Below, in pieces: positions 33,656 through 42,237 of a stretch of 64,000 bases of DNA. Origin of the DNA: Hymenobacter sp. YIM 151500-1. Lineage in GTDB: Bacteria; Bacteroidota; Bacteroidia; Cytophagales; Hymenobacteraceae. The stretch is from positions 1,302,001 to 1,366,000 of the forward strand of contig NZ_CP110139.1 of the NCBI RefSeq assembly GCF_025979885.1, in the 5' to 3' direction. The notes beneath the pieces are model-generated. The model ran no database searches. It saw only the letters and a program-made list of their open reading frames with translations, and was not told where the DNA came from. The number at the start of each line of letters is the position of its first letter. The first letter of the stretch is position 1. Position numbers and translations under genes: made by a program.

Positions 33656-35221
33656 TTACCCCCGCGGGCTCAACGTCACGTACGGGATGATGCACTCCTC
33701 CAGGGAGATGCCGCCGTGCTGGAACGTGTCCTTGTAGTAGTTCACGTAGTAGTTGTAGTTGTTGGGATAGGCGAAGAAATAGTCGCCCACCGTAAATACA
33801 TAGGCGGTGCTCACGTTTTCGCGGGGCAGGAAGATGCGCTCCGGCTTGCGCACGGTGTACACATCCTTGCTGTCGTCGAAGCCCAGGTTTTTGCCGTGCT
33901 TGTAGCGCAGGTTGGTGTTCGTGTTCCGGTCGCCCACGATTTTGTAGGGGCGCTTTACGCGGATGGTGCCGTGGTCGGTGGTGATGATAAGCTTGCCTTT
34001 GCGCTCGGCAATCTGCTGGAGCATCTCGTAGAGCGGCGAGTGCAGGAACCAGCTGCGCGTGATGCTGCGGTAGGCCGACTCATCGGCGGCCAGCTCCCGA
34101 ATCATGGCCATGTCGGTGCGGGCGTGGCTGAGCATGTCTACGAAGTTGTAGACGATGACGTTCAGCTTGTAGTTGTTGTGCAGGTTGGCCATTTTGCCCA
34201 GCAGGTCCTTGCCGGCTTGCAGGTTCGTGACCTTGTTGTAGGAGTACTTGTGCTTCTGGCCGGCCTTCTGGAACATGATTTCCATGAACTCGGCCTCGTG
34301 CATGTTCTTGCCTTCGTCGTCGTCGTCCCACACCCACAGGTTGGGATACTTCTTCTGAATGTCGCCGGGCATCATGCCCGAGAAGATGGCGTTGCGGGCG
34401 TAGGCCGTGGTGGTGGGCAGGATACTGTAGTAGGTTTCCTCATTATCCACCGTAAATAACTCGGCAATAATGGGTTCCAGCACCTTCCATTGGTCGTAGC
34501 GCAGGTTGTCAATGAGCAGGAAATAGACGGGCGTGTCGCCGGTGTCCTTGAGCAGCGGAAACACCCGCTGCTGAAACAGCTGGTGCGACATCAGCGGGGC
34601 CTCCTTGTCGTCGCCGTTCACCCAGTCCTCGTAGTTCTCGGTGATGAAGCGCCCGAAGTAGGTATTGGCCTCGTCCTTCTGCATGTTGAAGACGTCGGCC
34701 ATGCTCTTGCCCTCGGTTTCGTTGATTTCCAACTCCCAGTATACCAACTTTTTGTATACCTCGGCCCACTCCTGGGCCGAGAGCCGGTCGGAGAGCTGCA
34801 TGCCCAGCTGGCGGAAGTCGCGCTGGTAGCCGGAGTTGGTTTTTTCGCTCACCAGGCGCTTGTTGTCGAGCACCTTCTTCACCGACAGCAGAATCTGGCT
34901 GGGGTTGACGGGCTTGATGAGGTAGTCGGCAATCTTGGAGCCGATGGCCTCCTCCATGATGTGCTCTTCCTCGCTCTTGGTAATCATCACCACCGGCACG
35001 GTGGGGCGGGCGGCCTTGATTTCGGTGAGGGTTTCCAGGCCCGTAAGGCCGGGCATATTCTCGTCCAGAAACACGATGTCGTAGGTCTGCTCCTGAATTT
35101 GCTCGATGGCGTCGGCGCCGGAATTCACGCCGGTTACGTCGTAGCCTTTTTCCTTGAGAAAGAGAATGTGCGGTTTGAGCAGGTCGATTTCATCGTCGGC
35201 CCAGAGGATGGAGTATTGCAT
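33656..35221 (-). CDS. porX: PorX: response regulator with PglZ domain, type IX secretion regulator
   Basis: A 521-residue protein in two parts. Residues 1-120 form a receiver: acidic pair Asp9-Asp10 (LWADDE), phosphoacceptor Asp53 (IVFLDENMPG), and Lys in MITKSEEE. Residues about 160-521 form a PglZ-type alkaline-phosphatase-fold domain with metal-site segments FLLIDNLRYDQW, PTTTAYARNAIFSGMMPGDI and IITTDHGTIRVKRP. This is the PorX architecture; by family it works with the sensor PorY and an ECF sigma factor to control type IX secretion genes, and its PglZ domain acts as a phosphodiesterase on oligonucleotide signals. Its presence fits the T9SS cargo at 11466-14027. Start ATG 35221 lies directly against a repeat arm. 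Confidence 0.95.
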   Translation of the reverse strand: MQYSILWADDEIDLLKPHILFLKEKGYDVTGVNSGADAIEQIQEQTYDIVFLDENMPGLTGLETLTEIKAARPTVPVVMITKSEEEHIMEEAIGSKIADYLIKPVNPSQILLSVKKVLDNKRLVSEKTNSGYQRDFRQLGMQLSDRLSAQEWAEVYKKLVYWELEINETEGKSMADVFNMQKDEANTYFGRFITENYEDWVNGDDKEAPLMSHQLFQQRVFPLLKDTGDTPVYFLLIDNLRYDQWKVLEPIIAELFTVDNEETYYSILPTTTAYARNAIFSGMMPGDIQKKYPNLWVWDDDDEGKNMHEAEFMEIMFQKAGQKHKYSYNKVTNLQAGKDLLGKMANLHNNYKLNVIVYNFVDMLSHARTDMAMIRELAADESAYRSITRSWFLHSPLYEMLQQIAERKGKLIITTDHGTIRVKRPYKIVGDRNTNTNLRYKHGKNLGFDDSKDVYTVRKPERIFLPRENVSTAYVFTVGDYFFAYPNNYNYYVNYYKDTFQHGGISLEECIIPYVTLSPRG

Positions 35222-35827
35222 ATAGGGTCTTGGGGTCTTAGGGGCTTGGGAGCTTGGTTATTTCGCTGCTTGATAGGCAGAAAACCAAGCTCGCTTTTTT
35301 CCCTGATGCTGCGGCAAAGCAACTAGCTTTACCGGGAAACAGAAAAATATGATTCAGCTTATTTGACACGGTAGACGCGCTGAATGGTTCAACTACCGTT
35401 TTTAAGTATTTATGTTTGACTTTCGAAAACTACGCATTTGGCAACATGGTCAAGAGGTAACAGTAGCTGTTTACCAGCTAACGCGGCATTTTCCTAAGGA
35501 TGAGTTATTTGGTTTAACCAGCCAGCTGCGCCGTTCGGCGGGCTCGGTACCACACAATATTGCTGAAGGCTGCGGTCGACTGTCGAAGCCGGACTTGTTG
35601 CGCTTTCTTACCATTGCTATGGGGTCCGCTAGCGAGTTAGAATCTCAACTTCTGCTAGCACAAGCGTTGGGATATTCTTCAACGGAAGCCATAGAAGCCT
35701 TATTGTCTGATGTTGTACGACTGCGTAAAATGTTAGCTGCCTACTATCAAAAAGTCAAAGGCAGTCAGGGTGCGGAGTAAAAATAAATGATCCAAGACCC
35801 CAAGCCCCTAAGACCCCTAGATCCTAA
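35222..35827. repeat. Inverted-repeat arms flanking the second four-helix-bundle gene
   Basis: Left arm 35222-35250 (TAGGGTCTTGGGGTCTTAGG...) and right arm 35790-35827 are inverted; the core of 19 bases (CCCAAGCCCCTAAGACCCC and inverse) is perfect. The left arm begins one base after the porX start codon and the right arm ends at the ATG of the HD gene. The four-helix-bundle gene lies between, with AT-rich leader sequence. Confidence 0.85.
35412..35780 (+). CDS. Four-helix-bundle protein (23S rRNA intervening-sequence protein family)
   Basis: A 122-residue helical protein with the family pattern: FDFRKLRIWQHGQEVTVAVYQLT at the start, FPKDELFGLTSQLRRSAGSVPHNIAEGCGR (the most conserved segment, 29-58), FLTIAMGSASELESQLLLAQALG, and a final helix RLRKMLAAYYQKVK. 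It is closer to the family consensus than the copy at 1183-1554. Biochemical role unknown. It sits between the inverted arms of a repeat in the gap between porX and the HD gene, and its composition is more AT-rich than both neighbours, consistent with insertion. Confidence 0.92.
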   Translation: MFDFRKLRIWQHGQEVTVAVYQLTRHFPKDELFGLTSQLRRSAGSVPHNIAEGCGRLSKPDLLRFLTIAMGSASELESQLLLAQALGYSSTEAIEALLSDVVRLRKMLAAYYQKVKGSQGAE

Positions 35828-37057
35828 ATGAACAAAAAGAAAATCTTCAACGACCCGGTGTATGGCTTCGTGACCATCCCGACGGAGTTGTTGTTTGACC
35901 TCATAGAGCACACCTATTTTCAGCGGCTGCGGCGGATTCAGCAGTTGGGGCTTACCTCTTTCGTGTATCCGGGGGCCTTGCACACGCGCTTTCACCACGC
36001 CCTGGGCGCCATGCACCTGATGACGCTGGCCCTGCGCACGCTCAAAGACAAGGGCGTGAAGATTTCGGCCCGGGAGGGCGAAGCGGCCATGGCGGCCATC
36101 TTGCTCCACGACATCGGGCACGGGCCCCTCTCCCACGCCCTGGAGCGCAGCATCTTCCACGACGTGCACCATGAGCAGCTGAGCCTCCACCTCATGCGCA
36201 AGCTCAACGCCCAGTTTGGCGGCGCCCTGGACCTGGCCATCGAAATCTTCCAGGGCACCTACTCCCGGCCGTTTTTTCACCAGCTGGTCAGCTCCCAGCT
36301 CGACATGGACCGGCTCGATTACCTCAACCGGGACTCGTTTTACACCGGCGTGCAGGAAGGCCGCCCCGGCGCCGACCGCCTCATCAAGATGCTCACGGTG
36401 GTGAATGAGCGACTGGTGCTGGAGGAAAAGGCCGTGTACAGCATCGAGAACTTCCTGGTGAGCCGACGGCTGATGTACTGGCAGGTGTATTTGCACAAAA
36501 CCGTGACGTCGGCCGAGCAGATGGTGATTCGCATCATGCAGCGGGCCCGCGACCTGGTGCGCGCCGGCCACACGGTGCCGGCCTCGCCGGCTCTGCACTT
36601 TTTTCTGTCGCGCAACGTCACGCAGCAGGAGTTTGAGCAGGATGACCAGATTCTGCGCCGCTTCACCCGCCTCGATGATACCGACGTGTGGGGCGCCGTC
36701 AAGCTCTGGGCCGACCACCCCGACAAAGTGCTCAATTACCTGGCCCAGAGCATGCTCGACCGGCATCTGTTCAAGATTACCGTGCAGCAGGAGGCCTTCG
36801 ACCAGGAGTTTCAGCTGGGCATCGTGGACCTGATTGCCGACCATTTCCGGCTGCCGCCTGCCGACGCGGCCCAGCTCATGATTGCCGGCCGCATCAGCAA
36901 CAACGCCTACGACGCCGACGGCCAGGACACCATCGACGTGCTGACCAAGCGCGGCCGGGTGGTGAACGTAGCCGAAGCCTCCGACCTGCCCAACATCCGG
37001 GCCCTGAGCCAGCGCGTGGAAAAGCACTACATCTGCTACCCGAAAGAGATTTTGTAG
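35828..37057 (+). CDS. HD-domain phosphohydrolase (dGTPase/SAMHD1-like)
   Basis: A 409-residue cytoplasmic protein. The HD metal site is spread over LHTRFHHALGAMHL (His57), ILLHDIGHGPLSHALE (His94-Asp95) and SSQLDMDRLDYLNRDSFYTG (Asp in the fourth motif). The arrangement matches HD proteins related to dNTP triphosphohydrolases such as SAMHD1 and YdhJ. Most Bacteroidota carry one copy next to lipid A genes, as here. Substrate unproven. ATG at 35828 directly follows a repeat arm; the gene probably relies on a leader without a Shine-Dalgarno sequence. Confidence 0.9.
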   Translation: MNKKKIFNDPVYGFVTIPTELLFDLIEHTYFQRLRRIQQLGLTSFVYPGALHTRFHHALGAMHLMTLALRTLKDKGVKISAREGEAAMAAILLHDIGHGPLSHALERSIFHDVHHEQLSLHLMRKLNAQFGGALDLAIEIFQGTYSRPFFHQLVSSQLDMDRLDYLNRDSFYTGVQEGRPGADRLIKMLTVVNERLVLEEKAVYSIENFLVSRRLMYWQVYLHKTVTSAEQMVIRIMQRARDLVRAGHTVPASPALHFFLSRNVTQQEFEQDDQILRRFTRLDDTDVWGAVKLWADHPDKVLNYLAQSMLDRHLFKITVQQEAFDQEFQLGIVDLIADHFRLPPADAAQLMIAGRISNNAYDADGQDTIDVLTKRGRVVNVAEASDLPNIRALSQRVEKHYICYPKEIL

Positions 37058-37159
37058 AACATGCTTCAGCTTGTTCGTCGTTCGCAACGGCCCGCGCACC
37101 TCAGGCACGATTCTAGCGCGCGGTCTTCTAGAATGAACACGCTACAGTGCGTTCTACAA
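37052..37159. repeat. Short inverted repeat between the HD gene and lpxD
   Basis: TTGTAGAAC at 37052-37060 (across the stop codon of the HD gene) is inverted as GTTCTACAA at 37151-37159. Smaller palindromes (TCTAG, TTCTAGAA) lie between. Confidence 0.45.
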
Positions 37160-37167
37160 TCATTATC

Positions 37168-37175
37168 TACTTTTG
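37168..37175 (+). promoter_or_regulatory. TACTTTTG -7 promoter box directly before lpxD
   Basis: Exact TAnnTTTG match only four bases before the ATG at 37180. If used, transcription would start near or within the start codon, giving a leaderless mRNA. No TTTG at the usual -33 distance. Confidence 0.4.
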
Positions 37176-37179
37176 CCCG

Positions 37180-38220
37180 ATGGAATTTACCGTAGGCCAG
37201 ATAGCAGAAGTGCTGCGCGGAGCAGTGGAAGGCGACGCCTCGCCGCGCATTGACCGGTTGGCAAAAATTGAAGAAGCTCAGGCCGGCTCACTCTCCTTTC
37301 TGGCCAATCTTAAGTACGAACCTTACCTCTACAGCACCGGCGCCACGGCCGTCATCGTGAGCCGCACGCTGGAGCTGAAGCAGCCTACCGCCGCGGCCCT
37401 GATTCGGGTGGACGACCCGTACACCAGCTTCACGACGCTGCTGGAGTTTTATCAGCAGGCCACGCGCACCGGCAAGCGCGGCGTGGAGGAGCCCAGCTTC
37501 CTCGGCGCCGGCTCCACCATCGGCGACAACCACTACCGCGGGGCCTTCTCCTACATCGGCGAGAACTGCGAAATCGGGCGCGACGTGGTGATTTTCCCGC
37601 ACGTGTTCATCGGCGACCGGGTGCGTATCGGCGACGGTACCATTCTGTATGCCGGGGCCAAAATCTACGCCGAAACCGTCATTGGGGCCCGCTGCACCAT
37701 TCACGCGGGGGCCGTCATCGGCTCCGATGGGTTTGGCTTCGCGCCCCAGCTCGACGGTTCCTACCGCACCATCCCGCAGATTGGCAACGTAGTGCTGGAA
37801 GACAACGTGAGCGTGGGCGCCAATACCACCATCGACTGCGCCACCCTGGGCTCTACCATCATCCGGGAAGGCGCCAAAATCGACAACCTCGTGCAGCTGG
37901 CCCACAATGTGGAGGTGGGCCGCCACACCGTGGTAGCGGCCCAAACAGGCGTGTCGGGCTCCACCAAAATCGGGGACTTCTGCGTGCTGGCCGGCCAAAC
38001 GGGCATTGCCGGCCACCTCACCCTGACCAACCGCACCACCGTCACGGCGCAGTCGGGCGTGGGCAAGTCTATCAAGGAAGAGGGAGTGGTGCTGCAAGGC
38101 TCCCCGGCCTTCAACCTGCGCGACAGTTTGCGCGCCAACGCCGTTTTTCGCCGCCTGCCCGACCTGGAGCGCCGCCTCGACCAGCTTGAACGCAGCCGTA
38201 CCCAACCGGAAAACTCCTAG
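37180..38220 (+). CDS. lpxD: UDP-3-O-(3-hydroxyacyl)glucosamine N-acyltransferase LpxD
   Basis: A 346-residue enzyme that adds the second hydroxyacyl chain to the lipid A precursor in the cytoplasm. The N-terminal uridine-binding domain (MEFTVGQIAEVLRGAVEGD..., SLSFLANLKYEPYLYST) is followed by about ten left-handed beta-helix coils of hexapeptide repeats (IGENCEIGRDVVIFPHVFIGD..., IGSDGFGFAPQLDGSY) and the catalytic His region LVQLAHNVEVGRHTVVAAQTGVSGS. Length fits. ATG at 37180 is used; an upstream frame of 11 codons is not conserved. It heads lpxD - lpxC/fabZ - lpxA, the normal Bacteroidota order. Confidence 0.97.
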   Translation: MEFTVGQIAEVLRGAVEGDASPRIDRLAKIEEAQAGSLSFLANLKYEPYLYSTGATAVIVSRTLELKQPTAAALIRVDDPYTSFTTLLEFYQQATRTGKRGVEEPSFLGAGSTIGDNHYRGAFSYIGENCEIGRDVVIFPHVFIGDRVRIGDGTILYAGAKIYAETVIGARCTIHAGAVIGSDGFGFAPQLDGSYRTIPQIGNVVLEDNVSVGANTTIDCATLGSTIIREGAKIDNLVQLAHNVEVGRHTVVAAQTGVSGSTKIGDFCVLAGQTGIAGHLTLTNRTTVTAQSGVGKSIKEEGVVLQGSPAFNLRDSLRANAVFRRLPDLERRLDQLERSRTQPENS

Positions 38221-38225
38221 CTTTG
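38218..38225 (+). promoter_or_regulatory. TAGCTTTG -7 box overlapping the lpxD stop codon
   Basis: TAnnTTTG match formed by the stop codon TAG of lpxD plus CTTTG, 109 bases before lpxC-fabZ. It could give the second gene its own promoter upstream of the repeat. Confidence 0.4.
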
Positions 38226-38232
38226 CATGGTT

Positions 38233-38331
38233 TAGAAGTGAGAGATGAGAAGTGAGAGGTGAGAAGCCGTTGTTGCGCTCAGCAAGCCGGTTTTTCTTCT
38301 CACTTCTCGCCTCTCGCCTCTCACCTCTCCA
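38233..38331. repeat. GTGAGAAG-family inverted repeat
   Basis: Left 38233-38264 (GAAGTGAGAGATGAGAAGTG...) and right 38297-38331 (CTTCTCACTTCTCGCCTCTC...) pair imperfectly. The right arm ends two bases before the ATG of lpxC-fabZ. Same family as 40660-40747, 51353-51451, 56886-56981 and 61446-61545. Confidence 0.8.
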
Positions 38332-38333
38332 GA

Positions 38334-39728
38334 ATGAACGACAAGCAACATACCATCAAGGCTCCCGTCACCGTGAGTGGCATCGGCCTTCATACCGGCG
38401 TGCAGGCCACCATGACGTTTTGCCCCGCGCCCGTGGGCCACGGCTACAAGTTTCAGCGCATCGATTTGCCCGGCCAGCCTACCGTAGACGCCGACGTGGA
38501 CAACGTGGTAGACTTGTCGCGCGGCACGACAATTGAGCAGAACGGGGCCCGCGTCAACACCGTGGAGCACACGCTGGCCGCGCTGGTAGGCTTGCAGATT
38601 GATAACGTGCTGATTCAGCTGGACGGCCCCGAGCCGCCCATCATGGACGGCAGCAGCTTCGAGTTTATCCGGCCCTTGCAGGAAGTGGGTCTGGAAGAGC
38701 AAAACGCCCTGCGCAACTACTACGAGATTCCCGACGAAATCCGCTACGTGGACAACGCCCGGGCCGTGGAAATTGCCGGTCTGCCGCTGAACTCCTACCG
38801 CCTCACGGTGATGGTGGACTACAACTCGCCGGTGCTGGGCTCCCAGCACGCCTCCCTCACCCACATCGACCAGTTTGCCACGGAAATTGCCTCGTCGCGC
38901 ACCTTCTGCTTTCTGCACGAGTTGGAAGCCCTTTACAAGCAAAACCTGATCAAGGGCGGCGACCTGAGCAACGCCATTGTGGTGGTAGACCGCGTGGTGA
39001 GCGAGGAAGAGCTGAGTGACCTGGCCACCATGCTGGGCAAGCCCAAAGTGGCCGTCAAGAAAGAAGGCATCCTCAACAACGTGGACCTGCGCTACAAAAA
39101 CGAGCCGGCCCGCCACAAGCTCCTCGACCTGGTGGGCGACCTGGCCCTGGTAGGCCGCCCGCTGAAAGGCCAGATTCTGGCCGCCCGCCCCGGCCACGCC
39201 GCCAACGTGGCCTTCGCCAAGCGCATTAAAAAGAAGATGATGGAGGCCCACACCAGCCCCGTGCCGACCTACGACCCGTCGCGCGAGCCGGTAATGGACA
39301 TCAACCAGATCAGCCAGATTCTGCCCCACCGCTACCCCTTTCTGCTCATCGACAAAATCATTCACCTCGACGCCAGCACCGTGACGGGCGTGAAGAACGT
39401 GACGATGAACGAGCCCTTCTTTCCCGGCCACTTCCCCGGCAACCCCGTAATGCCCGGCGTGTTGCAGATTGAGGCCATGGCCCAGACCGGCGGCATTCTA
39501 GTGCTCAACACCGTGCCTGACCCCGAGAACTACTGGACCTACTTCCTGGGCATCGAAAACTGCCGCTTCCGCCGCAAAGTGCTGCCCGGCGACACCCTCA
39601 TTTTCAAGTGTGAGCTGATGGCCCCCATCAAGCGTGGCATTGCCAAAATGAGCGGCAAAGCCTACGTGAACGGCAAGGTGGTGATGGAAGCCGAAATGTC
39701 GGCCAGCATCATCCGCAAAGACGCCTGA
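38334..39728 (+). CDS. lpxC-fabZ: Bifunctional LpxC deacetylase / FabZ dehydratase
   Basis: A 464-residue fusion. Residues 1-305 are LpxC, the zinc deacetylase committing UDP-acyl-GlcNAc to lipid A: zinc ligands are seen in VNTVEHTLAAL and ARHKLLDLVGDLALVG, with IMDGSSFEFI. Residues about 320-464 are FabZ, the hotdog-fold 3-hydroxyacyl-ACP dehydratase: ILPHRYPFLLIDKI, GHFPGNPVMPGVLQIEAMAQTGG with catalytic His and Glu. The fusion is typical of Bacteroidota and links lipid A and fatty-acid synthesis, which compete for the same acyl-ACP. ATG at 38334 is set by the LpxC start (MNDKQHTIKAPVTVSGIGLH); upstream frame is repeat DNA. Confidence 0.97.
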   Translation: MNDKQHTIKAPVTVSGIGLHTGVQATMTFCPAPVGHGYKFQRIDLPGQPTVDADVDNVVDLSRGTTIEQNGARVNTVEHTLAALVGLQIDNVLIQLDGPEPPIMDGSSFEFIRPLQEVGLEEQNALRNYYEIPDEIRYVDNARAVEIAGLPLNSYRLTVMVDYNSPVLGSQHASLTHIDQFATEIASSRTFCFLHELEALYKQNLIKGGDLSNAIVVVDRVVSEEELSDLATMLGKPKVAVKKEGILNNVDLRYKNEPARHKLLDLVGDLALVGRPLKGQILAARPGHAANVAFAKRIKKKMMEAHTSPVPTYDPSREPVMDINQISQILPHRYPFLLIDKIIHLDASTVTGVKNVTMNEPFFPGHFPGNPVMPGVLQIEAMAQTGGILVLNTVPDPENYWTYFLGIENCRFRRKVLPGDTLIFKCELMAPIKRGIAKMSGKAYVNGKVVMEAEMSASIIRKDA

Positions 39729-39734
39729 TTTTTG

Positions 39735-39832
39735 AATTAGTAATTAATAATTAAGAATGAATAATTCTCATACGACATCCGTTTCTCGGGCCGTTGGGAC
39801 AATTCTTAATTATTAATTCTTAATTACTAATT
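39735..39832. repeat. AT-rich inverted repeat between lpxC-fabZ and lpxA
   Basis: AATTAGTAATTAATAATTAA (39735-39760) and its inverse with an extra copy of the word (39802-39832). Same family as 9245-9360. The right arm ends 16 bases before lpxA. Confidence 0.8.
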
Positions 39833-39848
39833 GCCAATTACCCATCGA

Positions 39849-40649
39849 ATGAACCAGCCGCTCGCCTATATACACCCCGAGGCTAAGATTGCGCAGAACG
39901 TAGTGGTAGAGCCGTTTACCACGATTGACAAGGACGTTGAAATCGGGGCGGGCACGTGGATTGGGCCTAACGTGACGATTATGGCGGGGGCCCGCATCGG
40001 CAAGAATTGCAAGATTTTTCCGGGCGCCGTACTTGCGGCTGTGCCGCAGGACCTCAAGTTTGCGGGCGAAAAAACCACGGCCCACATCGGCGACAACACC
40101 GTGATTCGGGAGTGCGTGACGGTGAACCGCGGCACCGTGGACAAGCTGCGCACTGTGGTGGGCGCCAACTGCCTGCTCATGGCCTACGTCCACATTGCCC
40201 ACGACTGCTTTATCGGCGACAACTGCATCCTGGCCAACACCGTGCAGGTGGCTGGCCACGTCGAAATCGGTGATTATGCCATCGTCGGCGGGTCGTCGGC
40301 GGTGCACCAGTTTGTGCGCATCGGGCCCCACGCCATGATTTCGGGCGGCTCTTTGATTCGCAAGGACGTGCCGCCGTTTGTGAAGGCGGGCCGGGAGCCG
40401 CTGAGCTACGCCGGCATCAACAGCATCGGGCTGCGCCGCCGCGGCTTCTCCGACCAGAAGATTGCCGAAATCCAACAGCTCTACCGCCTGCTCTTCCTCA
40501 GCGGCCTCAACAACGCCGCCGCCCTCGACCAGATTGAGCTGGAGCTGGCCCCCTCCCCGGAGCGCGACGAAGTGGTAAACTTCATCCGCAACTCCGGCCG
40601 CGGCGTCATCAAAGGCTACGGCCGCGGCAGCGGCAATCTGGGTGAATAA
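39849..40649 (+). CDS. lpxA: UDP-N-acetylglucosamine O-acyltransferase LpxA
   Basis: A 266-residue enzyme, first step of lipid A synthesis. Hexapeptide repeats begin at once (AYIHPEAKIAQNVVVEPF...) and build a left-handed beta helix; the catalytic His lies in LLMAYVHIAHDCFIGDN, and the C-terminal helical part starts with GLRRRGFSDQKIAEIQQLYRLLF. Length and order match LpxA well. ATG at 39849 fits the family start. Third lipid A gene of the cluster; followed across a 36-bp perfect hairpin by an ABC ATPase. Confidence 0.97.
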   Translation: MNQPLAYIHPEAKIAQNVVVEPFTTIDKDVEIGAGTWIGPNVTIMAGARIGKNCKIFPGAVLAAVPQDLKFAGEKTTAHIGDNTVIRECVTVNRGTVDKLRTVVGANCLLMAYVHIAHDCFIGDNCILANTVQVAGHVEIGDYAIVGGSSAVHQFVRIGPHAMISGGSLIRKDVPPFVKAGREPLSYAGINSIGLRRRGFSDQKIAEIQQLYRLLFLSGLNNAAALDQIELELAPSPERDEVVNFIRNSGRGVIKGYGRGSGNLGE

Positions 40650-40659
40650 TGTTAGACCT

Positions 40660-40747
40660 GAGACGTTGAGACATGAGAAGTGAGACGATGTTCTGCCGAA
40701 CCTTTTACCGCCAGAACATCGTCTCACTTCTCATGTCTCAACGTCTC
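40660..40747. repeat. 36-bp perfect inverted repeat (GTGAGAAG family)
   Basis: Arms 40660-40695 and 40712-40747 are exact inverses (GAGACGTTGAGACATGAGAA... and ...CTCAACGTCTC), with a 16-base loop. The right side continues CACTTCTCT to the ATG of the ABC gene at 40756. It has no T-run, so it is not a classical terminator. Confidence 0.92.
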
Positions 40748-40755
40748 ACTTCTCT

Positions 40756-41391
40756 ATGATGCAGATTACCGCCGTGGGGCTGGGCAAGCGGTTTGCCCGG
40801 GACTGGATATTTCGGGAGCTGACCCACGTGTTTCGGGCGGGCACGGCCACGGCTATTTTGGGCCCCAATGGGGCCGGCAAAAGCACCTTGCTCAACACGC
40901 TGTCGGGGCAGCAGTTGCCTACGGCGGGCACGCTCACCTACGAGCAGGATGGGCGCGCGGTGGCCGTCGAGGACGTGCCGGCCTACCTGGCCTACGCTGC
41001 GCCCTACCTGGAGCTGATTGAGGAGCTGACCTTAACCGAGCTGCTGCAGTTTCACACCCGCTTCAAGCCGCTGCGGCCGGGCCTCAGCTCTGCTCAGCTC
41101 ATCGAGCTGATGTACCTCGAAAAGTCGCGCCATAAGCTGGTGCGCGACTTTTCGTCGGGTATGAAGCAGCGCCTGAAGCTGGCCCTGGCCCTGTACAGCG
41201 CCGCCCCTCTCCTGCTGCTCGACGAGCCCACCACCAACCTTGACCGGGCCGGCGTGCACTGGTACCAGGAGCACGTGCGCGCCACGCTGCCGGGCCGCAC
41301 CGTGCTCATATCCAGCAACGTGCCCGAGGAATATGACTTCTGCCCTGAGCAGTTGCTGATTACCGATTTTGGGGCGCAGGCGGCGCGGTAG
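40756..41391 (+). CDS. ABC transporter ATP-binding protein
   Basis: A 211-residue stand-alone ATPase. Walker A ILGPNGAGKST (34-44), signature region RDFSSGMKQRLKLALAL (a form of LSGGQ with SSGMK), Walker B LLLLDEPTTNLD, and a late switch region TVLISSNVPEEYDFC. The permease partner is not adjacent, and what it energises is unknown; position after lpxA hints at cell-envelope export, but that is inference. ATG at 40756 or the next codon at 40759 could be used. Confidence 0.9.
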   Translation: MMQITAVGLGKRFARDWIFRELTHVFRAGTATAILGPNGAGKSTLLNTLSGQQLPTAGTLTYEQDGRAVAVEDVPAYLAYAAPYLELIEELTLTELLQFHTRFKPLRPGLSSAQLIELMYLEKSRHKLVRDFSSGMKQRLKLALALYSAAPLLLLDEPTTNLDRAGVHWYQEHVRATLPGRTVLISSNVPEEYDFCPEQLLITDFGAQAAR

Positions 41392-41415
41392 CGCCCGGTT
41401 ATCATCCTGGCTGCG

Positions 41416-41423
41416 TATTTTTG
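41416..41423 (+). promoter_or_regulatory. TATTTTTG -7 box before the Uma2 gene
   Basis: TAnnTTTG match 18 bases before ATG 41441; short leader. No clear -33 partner. Confidence 0.45.
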
Positions 41424-41440
41424 AGAAAAGCCCCGCTATT

Positions 41441-42058
41441 ATGTCTGCGCAGCCTCAGCCGCTCCTTGATACCAAGACGTTTGCCACCGACGAAGAATAT
41501 CTGGCTGCGGAACGGCAAGCCGAGTTCAAGCACGAGTATTACCAGGGAGAGGTGGTGGCCATGGCCGGTGCCAGTAATGAGCACAACCTTATTACCGGTA
41601 ATTTGATTACGACGTTAAATGTCGCCTTACGAGACCGGGACTGCACTGTTCGGGCCAGCGACATGCGCCTACAAACCACAGCTGCCGGGTTGTATTCTTA
41701 CCCCGACGTATCGGTGGTGTGCGGGTTGCCAGAGTTCCGGCCCGACGCCTACCTCGATACCCTGTTGAATCCGTCGCTGCTCGTAGAAGTAACATCGAAA
41801 AGTACCGAGCAGCTTGACCGTCGCAACAAATTCATGTTGTACCGCCTGATTCCTAGCCTGCAATACTACTTACTAGTATCAAGCAAGCAGCCGGAGGTTG
41901 TGGTGTACGCACGCGACGAAGGTGAGAAGTGGCTTCTGGAAATATTTTCCAATCTGGCGGTTAGTATCCCGCTTCCGCTGCTGGATATAGAGTTACCGTT
42001 GACTGAAGTGTATCGCAAAGTAACTTTTCCGCCTGATACTTCCGGGCCTCGGCAGTAA
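41441..42058 (+). CDS. Uma2-family restriction-endonuclease-like protein
   Basis: A 205-residue member of the DUF820/Uma2 family, which has a PD-(D/E)xK nuclease-like fold. Marks: ERQAEFKHEYYQGEVVAMAGAS (24-45), NLITTLNVALRDRDCTVRASDMRL, YPDVSVVCGLPEF (metal-site Asp), LLVEVTSKSTEQLDRRNKFMLYRLIPSLQYYLLVSS (catalytic E-x-(S)-K). The family is often present in many copies in cyanobacteria and Bacteroidota; the function is not established and nuclease activity is inferred from the fold. ATG at 41441 follows a promoter box. Confidence 0.9.
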   Translation: MSAQPQPLLDTKTFATDEEYLAAERQAEFKHEYYQGEVVAMAGASNEHNLITGNLITTLNVALRDRDCTVRASDMRLQTTAAGLYSYPDVSVVCGLPEFRPDAYLDTLLNPSLLVEVTSKSTEQLDRRNKFMLYRLIPSLQYYLLVSSKQPEVVVYARDEGEKWLLEIFSNLAVSIPLPLLDIELPLTEVYRKVTFPPDTSGPRQ

Positions 42059-42237
42059 CCTTACTTTACCATCTACCGCCGCCTCGAACTGCCTGATACC
42101 GCAGCCACAACCGCCTAGCGTCGTTTTTTGTGCGGCCCAGCCGTAACCCAGATAACGGCTTAGCGCGTATCTTGGCACCCAAACCAATCCTCACCCTTTC
42201 ACCCGGTATCTTTCACCCTTACGCCCCTCACAAGGCC

